The notes below the pieces were generated by a model, which was given only the letters and a program-made list of their open reading frames with translations, was not told the origin of the DNA and searched no databases. Below are positions 23,054 through 33,711 of a stretch of DNA of 64,000 bases, piece after piece. The position numbers and the translations under genes are program-made. Source of the DNA: Adiantum capillus-veneris (Eukaryota > Streptophyta > Polypodiopsida > Polypodiales > Pteridaceae). The first letter of the stretch is position 1. Each line of letters opens with the position of its first letter. The DNA is taken from positions 68,984,372 to 69,048,371 of the forward strand of contig CM043953.1 in the NCBI GenBank assembly GCA_014529385.2, given 5' to 3'.

Positions 23054-23710
23054 ATACCTGTAAGGTCTCTGACCCCGATCAAAAAGAGCACCCTTGTACC
23101 ATGAAATGAATATAATGGAATAAGTTACTATTTTTAGCAGTTTTTCAAATTCTGTCAGTGCCATGATGTATAGAATGTTTTAAAGCTTCGAAATGTGAAC
23201 TAAAATAATTTTTGTAAAAAAAAAACCAAAAATAGCAAGTTTTTGGTCACCCGACCCATCCATTTTTGATCGTCTCGAAAAACTGCACCCGTACCCCGAA
23301 TTTGAAAAAAATGCATTTTCGGACCCCGGGGGCTGCTAAATATGGCAGGTACTCGGGCCAGTACGCCTTAGTTAGAGCTTGCTATAACAATTTTGGGCAT
23401 CAAAATCCGACTCGTATGACCGGTTTTAGCCTAGAACCAAATTTTCTCAAAACTGTCCGGGGAGGTACCGGGGGCCCGAGGCTGTGGGGGAACAGGTTCC
23501 AGCCCACTCCAGATCAGCTTTAGCAGCTCGGGGGCACCCTCTTGCCTTGTGGGAGTCTTGGGAGAGTTTCTAAGCCAGTAACTAAGTCTCAGAGTCAGTT
23601 AAACTAGCCAACCTGACACTTGGTCAGTAGGGAACTAGACTTGCCATGCTTAATTGGAGAAGCTCCCAGATGCATTTAGCAACCCAGGTCGATTTTCAGC
23701 CTGTAAGAGC

Positions 23711-23720
23711 CTATTTAAAG
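23711..23720 (+). promoter_or_regulatory. TATA-like box in chromovirus C LTR
   Basis: CTATTTAAAG lies 15 bp before the CA microsatellite. If used, transcription would start within the CA tract. The same arrangement is kept in the 3' LTR. Confidence 0.45.
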
Positions 23721-23722
23721 AC

Positions 23723-23725
<3 letters not shown>

Positions 23726-23780
<55 letters not shown>
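23726..23780 (+). repeat. (CA)n microsatellite, 5' LTR
   Basis: About 55 bp of CA repeat. The matching tract in the 3' LTR (31066-31148) is about 83 bp, so the tract has changed length since insertion. Interrupted CA stretches continue to about 23830. Confidence 0.95.
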
Positions 23781-23784
<4 letters not shown>

Positions 23785-24653
23785 GCTCACACACACACAC
23801 ACACAGTGCATACACACACACCTACACACATTCGGAAGGTGCTGCCGGTTCACACACCTTTTGAAGGAGAAGCAAGGAGGAAGGTGCTGCCGAAATTCTC
23901 GCCTCAAGAAGCTCGATTAGATCAGAGAATCAAGAAGATTATCAGCCCTTAATCACGGTAACCAGTACGGTTTAATTAATGCCTTCTGTAAATTCTTTTC
24001 ATTACCATCTAAATTCCTCGTCTATTATGCTTATTCCTAGTCGTAATTCTCTATAATTACTCTCTAAATTCTCCTTAACCATATTCTATTATGTAATCAT
24101 CATCCCATAGCTGAATTATCAGCCATTCATCACTCTCGATTAATGATTAGTGCATGATTATTAGAATTTTCTCTCTCTAGGTAGCATAGTAATTAATCGG
24201 TAAGCTGGTAATTGTGTAGATTGATGAGAATCACTCTTTCTGTCACGCATCAACATTGTAGCTGAACTAGATTCATTTCTCTTATGCATTAAGATATAAT
24301 TAAGGTAAGATTAATCTGTCATTAAGTCTCTAAGAGGTGGTTTTTCTCATACCTATGCATAAGATTAATCTGCATCATCTAGTTGCTAGGAAAGAAATTA
24401 ATCATACTTAATTCATCTCTCTGATAATTCTATTAGTGAAATCCTACTATTCTGAATCACGTAAGTCGAGTAATTATCTTTAAAGCAGGTTCCCATAGGA
24501 TTATGTGTCATCCATAATGATTATTATATGGAAAACTCTAAACCTCACATATAAGAGGGATTAATTTATGTCGCTAATCTACCTATTGAATTGTTATGAC
24601 ACTTGCGAACCTTAGCTCTTTCTCCAAGCTAATTAATTAAAGTAGTGAGACAA

Positions 24654-24794
24654 ATGGCTTCGGTTAAGAGAACACGCTTCGGTGGTGCCCATGACCGCGA
24701 GGCGGAAACTAGCAATGTCAACGGGAAGGGAAAAGCTCCCATGGAGGAACAAATACCGGCCATCTCACGGGCCATCCATGAAGAAATGGAAGAG
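24654..24794 (+). CDS. Putative first coding exon inside the LTR
   Basis: An ATG at 24654 opens 47 codons (MASVKRTRFGGAHD to the end HEEMEE) that run exactly to GAG|GTAGGT, a good plant splice donor. The peptide is hydrophilic, with a basic start and an acidic end. The same frame is open in the 3' LTR at about 32022-32162, despite nine base differences. The exon ends in phase 0, and two downstream AG acceptors (25997 and 26700) also begin in phase 0. I infer that Gag or an extra protein is translated from a spliced mRNA whose first exon lies in the LTR. No transcript evidence is available, so this remains a prediction. Confidence 0.6.
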
Positions 24795-25094
24795 GTAGGT
24801 CATATTTTCGTTCAAGTTGTTTAAATTAACATTGCATACGTTAGTTAGGAATGCACATATCCCCAAACATGTTGGAGAAATCCGACGGAAACCTCGGCAT
24901 TGAATTCATTGTACATTAAGTTCTAAAGTAGGAAGGTAATGCTTGATGGGTATGCTGTTTGAAGAGGAAAGAATGTCTGCTAGGGAAAATTTAGCTCGGC
25001 ATGTTCATTTTATTTCCAATGTTGAATCAATCCTCACCCCCCTACTGATCACAGGGGGCAGAGTTCCTCGTTAAGGGCTCTTGAATCCACGACT

Positions 25095-25200
25095 TGCTTT
25101 CTATGCGGTGGATATCCAGGACTTGCTTTCTATGCGGTGGGAACCCATGTCTTGCTTTCTATGCGGTGGGAGTGTCCATGACGTGCTTTCTATGCGGTGG
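25095..25200 (+). repeat. Four spaced copies of a 17-bp motif
   Basis: TGCTTTCTATGCGGTGG occurs at 25095, 25124, 25153 and 25184, spaced 29, 29 and 31 bp, with GGA/GGG joining sequences. It recurs in the 3' LTR at 32463, 32492, 32521 and 32552, with one base changed in the first copy. It lies within the putative intron. Confidence 0.9.
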
Positions 25201-25879
25201 ACATACGTAGTTGTATGGGCAGCTAGGCGACAACGGGAGGAGTGAACTCTTGTTGGAGGGGGGATGTTGTACCTCCAGAACATTGGAATTTTAATGAATA
25301 AGTTTAAGTAGAATTTTTACTAGAGTTCTGTCTTGGTGTTGTTTGCAATACTGGTTGAAGGGCTGTCTTAATGAACAATGTGATTCGGAACTAAACAAGG
25401 AATATCTATGTTGAACAACCTTTGTGGTAGTAATTAGGTCACACAAGGAAGTGTGAGTGTGGGGGTGGAAAGTGGGGGCTTGGCTCGGATTGCCAATGCC
25501 TACGAGATGGGTGGTCCCGATTGGTGGGGAACTCTCTATCCCCATAGTGCTTACTTCGATATTAGTAATACTCATTGCCCCTAGAGCGGTGAAATATCGA
25601 GAGTACGTGCCTCTGAAACATGGGGAAAAAGGCGCTTGGGGTTTCTCTCCTCTTGGAAGGTGGGTCTTAGGATCGCTAGATAGTTTAAGTACGCTTCCCC
25701 TGCGAGGTGGAGCTAGATCTCCTTGCCAGTAGGCTCGAACTCAACTCACCTTGTGATGAGAGATAGTCCGCTAGTTGAACCCTGAACCATTTTGTTTGCT
25801 TCCGCAATAGATCTATTGGCCACCAGGTTCACCATCATATCCTCCGCTGGTTGATACGGCGGGGTGGGGACCTCACACC

Positions 25880-25895
25880 TGGTATCAGAGCTAAG
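25880..25895 (+). other. Primer-binding site of chromovirus C
   Basis: TGGTATCAGAGCTAAG, two bases after the LTR end, matches initiator Met tRNA as expected for a plant chromovirus. Confidence 0.93.
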
Positions 25896-25997
25896 CCTAG
25901 GTTAGGCTGGGAAATAAAATCGTACTGTTTGAATATTTAAATAAGGAACTGAAAGTATAGAGGTAGTTGATCCGAATTCCTTGCATTGGTGTTGCAG

Positions 25998-26520
25998 GAA
26001 GACCCTGTGCTCGAATATCGGAAGTTCCAAGTGTTTGAGCTTATTTATGAGCAAGCTCGAAGATCCCCAGTTTACCAGTTCAGGCGAGATGTCATGGAGA
26101 TACTAATGAAGGCTTATATGCCACACTCCACTCGCATTGATAAAGGATGGGAACTTGATTGGACATTTCCAGGAGGGGTTTACTACATCAACGCTCGGAA
26201 GCTAGGATGCTTGGCTACCGACTTGAAGAAGATACATTGGGGAGAAGAGTTGAGGGTAATAGAGATATTCTACTTGGTGCCTACATGATTGGACCAGACT
26301 GTCTCAGACGACACCAATCAAACCCTCAAGGTCACCAATGTGATCCCAGGGAACTGAGTCAAAACCTTTGGATTACTGAAAGCGGAACTCCGGCTTGATA
26401 TCTTAGTTTACTATCCACTCAAGAATGAGTATAGAAACTATTACACGAATAAAGTAGTGCATCATGTCAATACCATCTCCTAGGCGTATGTCATACGCAA
26501 TCCATAAAGCCATGTAATAA
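25998..26520 (+). pseudogene. Unknown upstream ORF of chromovirus C
   Basis: After the putative acceptor the frame opens EDPVLEYRKFQVFELIYEQ and runs about 97 residues to a TGA at 26286; the same frame then continues with few stops to about 26510 (DILVYYPLKNEYRNYYTNK). Three of the in-frame stops (PT*LD, GN*VK, IS*AY) could come from single G-to-A changes of Trp codons. The protein has mixed charged and aromatic residues and matches no Gag, Pol or host domain that I recognise. AATAAA-like signals follow near 26555-26580. It may be an extra element protein, an N-terminal Gag domain, or a captured exon. Confidence 0.45.
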
Positions 26521-26700
26521 GCTGATCATCAGTTATCCTAAACCTTGAAGGGTTTTGATTGTAATAAATTTTCATCAATAAAGTTCTTTTTGTCTCTGAA
26601 TCTTTGTCTCTTGATAAAGTGGAATTTTGAATTTTATTAAAGTCTCGTGTCTATTTTGAAATCCAAGTAATGGTATCAAGAATTCGTATAATCCATGTAG

Positions 26701-27483
26701 GCACCGCCTGTTGCTCTGTACTCGGCAGCGCAAGAGAAGAAGCTCCTTCTTAAGCAAGCCCAACCTCCGATCTTTAAGGGCGAGGGGGCAAATGTGGAGA
26801 GAGCTGCGGAAGTGTGGATGGAAGCCATGGACGATTACTTTGAAGCTTCGGGGACCCAACCCGTAAATCAGACCATGCTTGCAATGTTCCGCTTGACTGG
26901 AGATGCCAAAATATGGTGGAAGCAACATTGCAGGGACATGGATATTAAGGGATCTTCCCAGTCCTGGGAAGACATCAAAGCTGCGATAATGGGGTGTTAT
27001 TTACCGCCTGCCTATAGAACCTTGAGGATGAATGAATTCTTTTCACTTTGGCAACTTAATTCGTCTGCCGAAGAATACTATGCAAAGTTTGTCACTCTTT
27101 AGAGATATGCTCCTAAGATGACCTTGGAACAACAGGTGGCGAGGTTCTGCCAAGGACTAATCGATCCCTTGAATACTCGATTGGAAGCTCTCAGGCCGAC
27201 AACACTACAGGATGCCTTGTTGAGGGCCAAACCTCTAGCTCTCGAAGTACAAAAGGCTAATAAGAACATGAGGAATCATTGGGCAAAGAGGGCAAGGACA
27301 ACTGCTTGGAATAACAGACCAGCCAACCAAGCATATGACCAGCGCCCTATTGTGGCTACCACCAGAACCATGGAATTCCCTGATTTTCGATGCTATGGTT
27401 ACGACGAGCATGGACATTACAGATCCAATTGCCCCAGGAACATTCAGGAAAGCAATGCTAAACTCTTAAGGCCAACAGACTTT
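26701..27483 (+). pseudogene. Chromovirus C gag
   Basis: The Gag capsid frame begins right after an AG at 26700 (APPVALYSAAQEKKLLL) with no ATG of its own, which fits entry by splicing. It contains the typical retrotransposon gag stretch AEVWMEAMDDYFEASG, KIWWKQHCRDM and AYRTLRMNEFFSLWQL. A TAG stop lies at TL*RYAPKM (27100-27102). The zinc knuckle near the end reads CYGYDEHGHYRSNC, with Tyr in place of the second Cys. It ends at 27486 without reaching a protease. Confidence 0.85.
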
Positions 27484-27486
27484 TGA

Positions 27487-28304
27487 AGGGACTAAGGAAG
27501 GGCCAACAAATTTATGCAGTAAAACTCAACAAGGTGGACCAATCGGATACCTCACTTTGACCAAACTGGTTGAGAGAGTATGATGATGTATTCCCTGAAG
27601 ACCTTACGAATCTTCCACCACACAAAGAGATAGATCATGAGATTGAGACTATCCCTGGATGTGAACCTATCTCAAAAAGACCTTATAAGATGTCACTTCC
27701 GGACGCCATCGAACTCAAGGTACAACTTAGGCAACTCATTGAGCAAGGATTCATTCGACCCAGTACTTCTCCTTGGGGTGCTCTAGTTCTTTTTCAGAAG
27801 AAGAAGGATGGAACCTTAAGGCTATGCATAGACTATCGTGGACTGAACCAGGTAACTGTCAAGAACGAGTATCCAATTCCAAGGATTGACGAACTCCTGG
27901 ACAGGCTCCACGGCGCCAAAATGTTTACAAAGATAGATCTAAGGTCAGGATATTACCAAATCAGGATCAAGGAATCGGATATTCCAAAGACAGCTTTCAA
28001 TACTAGGTATGGGCACTACGAGTTCACAGTAATGTCTTTTGGTCTAACAAATGCTCCTGCAAGCTTCAATCGACTTATGCAGGATATTTTCAGACCTTAC
28101 CTGGATGATTTTGTCTTGGTTTTCTTTGATGACATTCTGATCTATTCTAAGAACGAGGCAGATCACGAAGAACATGTTCGCAAAGTACTTGATCTTCTTC
28201 GAAAACACCAACTTTACGCTAAAGAGAGCAAGTGCACTTTTTGCTCACCAAAGGTCAACTATCTTGGATTTGTCATATCGGTTGAAGGATTTCAATGGAT
28301 CTAA
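27487..28304 (+). pseudogene. Chromovirus C reverse transcriptase, protease absent
   Basis: The segment after gag (LRKGQQIYAVKLNKV) is the linker normally found between protease and RT, so the protease has been deleted. RT follows with [61 protein letters not shown] and [10 protein letters not shown], where the usual YFDD is FFDD. It ends with [16 protein letters not shown] and a stop at 28302, where a small frameshift passes to the next frame. Confidence 0.9.
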
Positions 28305-28975
28305 ACAAAGTCAAGGATATCGTTGATTGGCCTCAACCATCCACTGTCAGCGAAGTAAGAGGATTTCTTGGAATAACGGGATGGTACAGGATTTTTGTCA
28401 AGGATTATGCACATATTGCCGCACCTTTGACGGAACTCCTAAAGAAAGGAATGAGGATCGAATGGAAGACCGAGCACGAGTCTAGCTTTGCTAAACTAAA
28501 AGAGTTCTTGGTCTCAGCTCCTATTATTAAGCTTCCAGATTTCAGCAAGGAATTTGAAGTAGCAACCGACGCTAGCAAATTTACTCTAGGCGGAGTTCTT
28601 ACTCAAGAAGGAAGACCAGTAGCGTATACTTCGCGGAAGCTGAGGGATCACGAGAAGAATTATCTTACTCATGATTTGGAACTTTTAGTAGTTATTCATG
28701 CACTGAAGTTATGGAGACATTATCTTCTTGGGCGCAAGTTTCATCTGGTTACAGACCACAAGAGCTTAAAATGGATTTTTACTCAATCTATTCTCAATAT
28801 GCGACAACGACGATGGATAGAGCTATTACAGGAATATGACCTTCAATAAAGTATAGACCAGGGAAGGAAAATGCAGTTGCAGATGGTCTTAGCCGAAAAT
28901 CCTTTCTCGGAGCTATCTCTATTCCAAATAACGCTATCTGGGATAGAATCAAAGAAGCATCTTTAGTAGATCCAT
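28295..28975 (+). pseudogene. Chromovirus C RT connection and RNase H
   Basis: The overlapping frame supplies the end of RT (VKDIVDWPQPSTVSEVRGFLG) and RNase H: VATDASKFTLGGVL, VAYTSRKLRDHEKNY, HDLELLVVIHALKLWRHYL and VTDHKSLKWIF. A TAA and frame change at 28847 interrupt before KYRPGKENAVADGLSR, the usual RNase H end. Only one RNase H is present. Confidence 0.9.
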
Positions 28976-30366
28976 AATACCAGCGTATAGTATCTCTAGT
29001 CCAGCAGAATAAGATGCCTGAAGCTAAATATTACTCTCTTATGGGAGGATGTCTTTACTACAGACATAGACTCCGTGTACCCAGAGATCCAGCCTTAAAG
29101 AAGGCCATTTTGTATGAAGCGCATGATAGCCCTACATCCGGACATCCAGGCTATGCTTAGACTCTTCATGTTGTTAGGAGGAGTTATTTTGGTCTGGAAT
29201 GAAAGGAGACATACTTCGCTATGTGAGGCAATGTCTTTCTTGTCAGCGGATAAAGGCCGAAAGAATCAAGTTACTAGGGCAACTTCAACCTCTTGACATA
29301 CTCTAGATGAAATGGGAATGCATCAGTATGGATTTTTGTTACAGGATTACCTTCTAAAGGAGGTTATGATTCTGTTTTCGTGGTTGTTGATATGCTCACA
29401 AAAGTGGCTCATCTAATACCCGTAAAGATAACCTTTACTGCTTCAGACGTTAGCCGGGTATTCATCAAGGAGATTTTTAGGCTACATGGTCTACCCAAGC
29501 GTATCGTCAGTGATAGAGATGCCAAGTTTACATCAAAATTTTGGACTTCTCTTTTCCAATCTATTGGGTCACAATTAGCTTTCAGTACAGCATATCATCC
29601 GCAGACAGATGGCCAAATTGAAAGAGTTAATCAAGTCATCGAGGATATCCTCAGAGCCTATTGTTCACAAGAGCCAAAGAAGTGGTTACAATATCTACCT
29701 TGGGTGGAGTATGCTTACAACTCTTCCGAACACAGAAGCATTGGAATGCCACCTTTCAAAGCTCTTTATAGACAGGACTGCTTAGCACCACTGAACTTCT
29801 CAGATCCAACCATCAGGGTAGAAGCCTCTAGAAAGATGTTAGAAGATATGGAAGCACAGACAAGAGCTATTCGCCAGGACATTCAGGTCGCTCAGGATAG
29901 ACAGAAGCACTATGCAGATAAGAACCGTTCGGAAAGAATTTTCAAAGAAGGAGATAAGGTCTTTCTACGAGTCCGACCAAAGAAAAGCAACTTGTCATTA
30001 GGCAGATATAAGAAGCTAAGCCCAAGGTATTGTGGACCATTCGAGATCATTAAGGTTGTGAGTGACCAAGCCTACAAGCTAAAGTTACCTGCAAACTTGA
30101 AGGTTCATGATGTGTTCCACGTCAGCTTACTCAAACCCTATTTTCCTAACCCCGATCAATTCTTGGACTCAGACCAGATAGTCATGCCAGCACAAGGAGT
30201 TCTCGAGCTCCAACCTGACTACGTACGGGAAACAAGGGAAAGGAAGTTACGCAACAGAACTATCACGGAGCATCTAGTAAAGTGGAAGGATTACCCTGAA
30301 GAAGATGCAACTTGGGAGGACGAACCAACACTCATAAAAGATTACCCAAACACATTCTTGAGATGA
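28976..30366 (+). pseudogene. Chromovirus C integrase with chromodomain
   Basis: The N-terminal zinc region is broken by several stops (28976-29370). From 29380 the core is open for 328 codons: VVVDMLTKVAHLIPV, IVSDRDAKFTSKFW, the catalytic Glu in TDGQIERVNQVIEDI, and the GPY/F region RYCGPFEIIKV. The last 60 or so residues form a chromodomain (EHLVKWKDYPEEDATWEDE), which in this group helps direct insertion to chromatin. The stop is at 30364-30366, just upstream of the polypurine tract. Confidence 0.92.
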
Positions 30367-30385
30367 GGACATCTCAAATTTTTCA

Positions 30386-30397
30386 CTTTGGGGAGGT
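30386..30397 (+). other. Polypurine tract of chromovirus C
   Basis: CTTTGGGGAGGT directly precedes the 3' LTR start TGTAAGG at 30398. It is the expected primer for plus-strand DNA synthesis. Confidence 0.8.
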
Positions 30398-31062
30398 TGT
30401 AAGGTCTCTGACCCCGATCAAAAAGAGCACCCTTGTACCATGAAATGAATATAATGGAATAAGTTACTATTTTTAGCAATTTTTCAAATTCTGTCAGTGC
30501 CATGATGTATAGAATGTTTTAAAGCTTCGAAATGTGAACTAAAATAATTTTTGTAAAAAAAAAAACCAAAAATAGCAAGTTTTTGGTCACCCGACCCATC
30601 CATTTTTGATCGTCTCGAAAAACTGCACCCGTACCCCGAATTTGAAAAAAATGCATTTTCGGACCCCGGGGGCTGCTAAATATGGCAGGTACTCGGGCCA
30701 GTACGCCTTAGTTAGAGCTTGCTATAGCAATTTTGGGCATCAAAATCCGACTCGTATGACCGGTTTTAGCCTAGAACCAAATTTTCTCAAAACTGTCCGG
30801 GGAGGTACCGGGGGCCCGAGGCTGTGGGGGAACAGGTTCCAGCCCACTCCAGATCAGCTTTAGCAGCTCGGGGGCACCCTCTTGCCTTGTGGGAGTCTTG
30901 GGAAATTTTCTAAGCCAGTAACTAAGTCTCAGAGTCAGTTAAACTAGCCAACCTGACACTTGGTCAGTAGGGAACTAGACTTGCCATGCTTAATTGGAGA
31001 AGCTCCCAGATGCATTTAGCAACCCAGGTCGATTTTCAGCCTGTAAGAGCCTATTTAAAGAC

Positions 31063-31152
<90 letters not shown>

Positions 31153-33242
31153 GCTCACACACACACACACACAGTGCATACACACACACCTACACACATT
31201 CGGAAGGTGCTGCCGGTTCACACACCTTTTGAAGGAGAAGCAAGGAGGAAGGTGCTGCCGAAATTCTCGCCTCAAGAAGCTCGATTAGATCAGAGAATCA
31301 AGAAGATTATCAGCCCTTAATCACGGTAACCAGTACGGTTTAATTAATGCCTTCTGTAAATTCTTTTCATTACCATCTAAATTCCTCGTCTATTATGCTT
31401 ATTCCTAGTCGTAATTCTCTATAATTACTCTCTAAATTCTCCTTAACCATATTCTATTATGTAATCATCATCCCATAGCTGAATTATCAGCCATTCATCA
31501 CTCTCGATTAATGATTAGTGCATGATTATTAGAATTTTCTCTCTCTAGGTAGCATAGTAATTAATCGGTAAGCTGGTAATTGTGTAGATTGATGAGAATC
31601 ACTCTTTCTGTCACGCATCAACATTGTAGCTGAACTAGATTCATTTCTCTTATGCATTAAGATATAATTAAGGTAAGATTAATCTGTCATTAAGTCTCTA
31701 AGAGGTGGTTTTTCTCACACCTATGCATAAGATAAATCTGCATCATCTAGTTGCTAGGAAAGAAATTAATCATACTTAATTCATCTCTCTGATAATTCTA
31801 TTAGTGAAATCCTACTATTCTGAATCACGTAAGTCGAGTAATTATCTTTAAAGCAGGTTCCCATAGGATTATGTGTCATCCATAATGATTATTATATGGA
31901 AAACTCTAAACCTCGCATATAAGAGGGATTAATTTATGTCGCTAATCTACCTATTGAATTGTTATGACACTTGCGAACCTTAGCTCTTTCTCCAAGCTAA
32001 TTAATTAAAGTAGTGAGACAAATGGCTTCGGTTAAGAGAACACGCTTCGGTGGTGCCCATGACCGCGATGCGGGAACCAGCAATGTCAACGGGAAGGGGA
32101 AAGCTCCCATGGAGAAACAAATACTGGCCATCTCATGGGCCATCGATGAAGAAATGAAAGAGGTAGGTCATATTTTCGTTCAAGTTGTTTAAATTAACAT
32201 TGCATACGTTAGTTAGGAATGCACATATCCCCAAACATGTTGGAGAAATCCGACGGAAACCTCGGCATTGAATTCATTGTACATTAAGTTCTAAAGTAGG
32301 AAGGTAATGCTTGATGGGTATGCTGTTTGAAGAGGAAAGAATGTCTGCTAGGGAAAATTTAGCTCGGCATGTTCATTTTATTTCCAATGTTGAATCACTC
32401 ATGACCCCCCGACTGATGACAAGGGGCAGAGTTCCTCGTTAAAGGCTCTTGAATCGACGACTTGCTTTCTATGCTGTGGATACCCACGACTTGCTTTCTA
32501 TGCGGTGGGAACCCACGTGTTGCTTTCTATGCGGTGGGAGTGTCCATGACGTGCTTTCTATGCGGTGGACATACGTAGTTGTATGGGTAGCTAGGCGACA
32601 ACGGGAGGAGTGAACTCTTGTTGGAGGGGGGATGTTGTACCTCCAGAACATTGGAATTTTAATGAATAAGTTTGAGTAGAATTTTTACTAGAATTTTGTC
32701 TTGGTGTTGTTTGCAATACTGTTTGAAGGGCTGTCTTAATGAACAATGTGATTCGGAATTAAACAAGGAATATCTATGTTGAACAACCTTTGTGGTAGTA
32801 ATTAGGTCACACAAGGAAGTGTGAGTGTGGGGGTGAAAAGTGGGGGCTTGGCTCGGGTTGCCAATGCCTACGAGATGGGTGGTCCCCATTGGTGGGGAAC
32901 TCTCTGTCCCCATAGTGGTTACTTCGATATTAGTAATACTCATTGCCCCTAGAGCGGTGAAATATCGAGAGTACGTGCCTCTGAAACATGGGGAAAAAGG
33001 CGCTTGGGGTTTCTCTCCTCTTGGAAGGTGGGTCTTAGGATCGCTAGATAGTTTAAGTACGCTTCCCCTGCGAGGTGGAGCTAGATCTCCTTGCTAGTAG
33101 GCTCGAACTCGACTCACCTTGTGATGAGAGATCGTAGGCTAGTTGAAACCTGAACCATTTTGTTTGCTTCCGCAATAGATCTAGTGGCCACCAGGTTCAC
33201 CATCAAATCCGCTGGTTTATACGGCGGAGTGGAGACCTCACA
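30398..33242 (+). repeat. 3' LTR of chromovirus C
   Basis: Partner of 23059-25877. It keeps the CA tract (31066-31148), the putative exon (32022-32162) with its GTAGGT donor, and the four-copy 17-bp motif. Differences from the 5' LTR are clustered rather than even (see findings). Confidence 0.95.
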
Positions 33243-33711
33243 ATACCTGACAAGCTCTGCATATTTTACATCAATGATGCTGTAAGGACATGGGTGCTAT
33301 GGGCAAGGCCACCTGCACGACCAGACAGTGTGTACGCTAGGGGGAGGCTACAAGATAGCACGGTTGGGTGGAGACTAGCACACACATTACCACCACCTTT
33401 CTCTGGTATGCGAGCTATTTTTGAGAAAGGGGAAAAGCGGGTTGCATATGCATGTGATGCGCTGCTTGTCTCCCACGTTTCGCAGACAACAACATCTCCG
33501 TCATGCAACAAAAAGAAGGCAGACACAGTTGACCTATGTCCCCCACCTACTCCCGCTATGCAGTGGACCTTCACCCCCCCACCTACACCCTCCACAACGG
33601 GCGACCAAGGCATACTCGACCGGCAACTCGACGACACTAGGGCTGTGAAGGCTTCCGTTGGTGCCGTTGGCTGCACTCGTACGAAGGCCCGCTTAACCCT
33701 TGCATGAAGGA

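Larger units (their letters stand above)
23059..25877 (+). repeat. 5' LTR of chromovirus C
   Basis: Begins TGTAAGGTCTCTGACC and ends GGACCTCACA. At 2,819 bp it is long. It contains, in order, a TATA-like box, a CA microsatellite, a first coding exon, a splice donor and a four-copy 29-bp-spaced repeat. The partner LTR is 2,845 bp; the length difference is mostly the CA tract. Confidence 0.95.
24795..25997 (+). other. Putative intron spanning LTR end and primer site
   Basis: The donor is GTAGGT at 24795; the acceptor is TTGGTGTTGCAG ending at 25997. The 1,203-bp intron would remove the rest of the LTR and the primer site from the mRNA, so spliced RNA could be translated but could not be primed for reverse transcription. 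An alternative acceptor, TAATCCATGTAG, ends at 26700. Confidence 0.55.
23059..33242 (+). mobile_element. Chromovirus C, full-length, TSD ATACC
   Basis: A 10.2-kb Ty3/gypsy chromovirus with LTRs 23059-25877 and 30398-33242 and a 5-bp duplication ATACC at 23054-23058 and 33243-33247. It has a Met-tRNA primer site, a polypurine tract, a gag with a damaged zinc knuckle, RT, RNase H and an integrase with C-terminal chromodomain. A protease is missing between gag and RT, and stops break gag, RT and integrase. The LTRs are still very similar, mostly identical in the first 1.6 kb apart from CA-repeat length. So the copy is young but cannot have supplied its own proteins unaided. Confidence 0.95.

Noticed and set aside
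23646-23920. Open frames rich in His-Thr or Cys-Val over the CA tracts
   Set aside because: They come from the dinucleotide repeat in all frames on both strands and change length with it; the same holds at 30986-31320.
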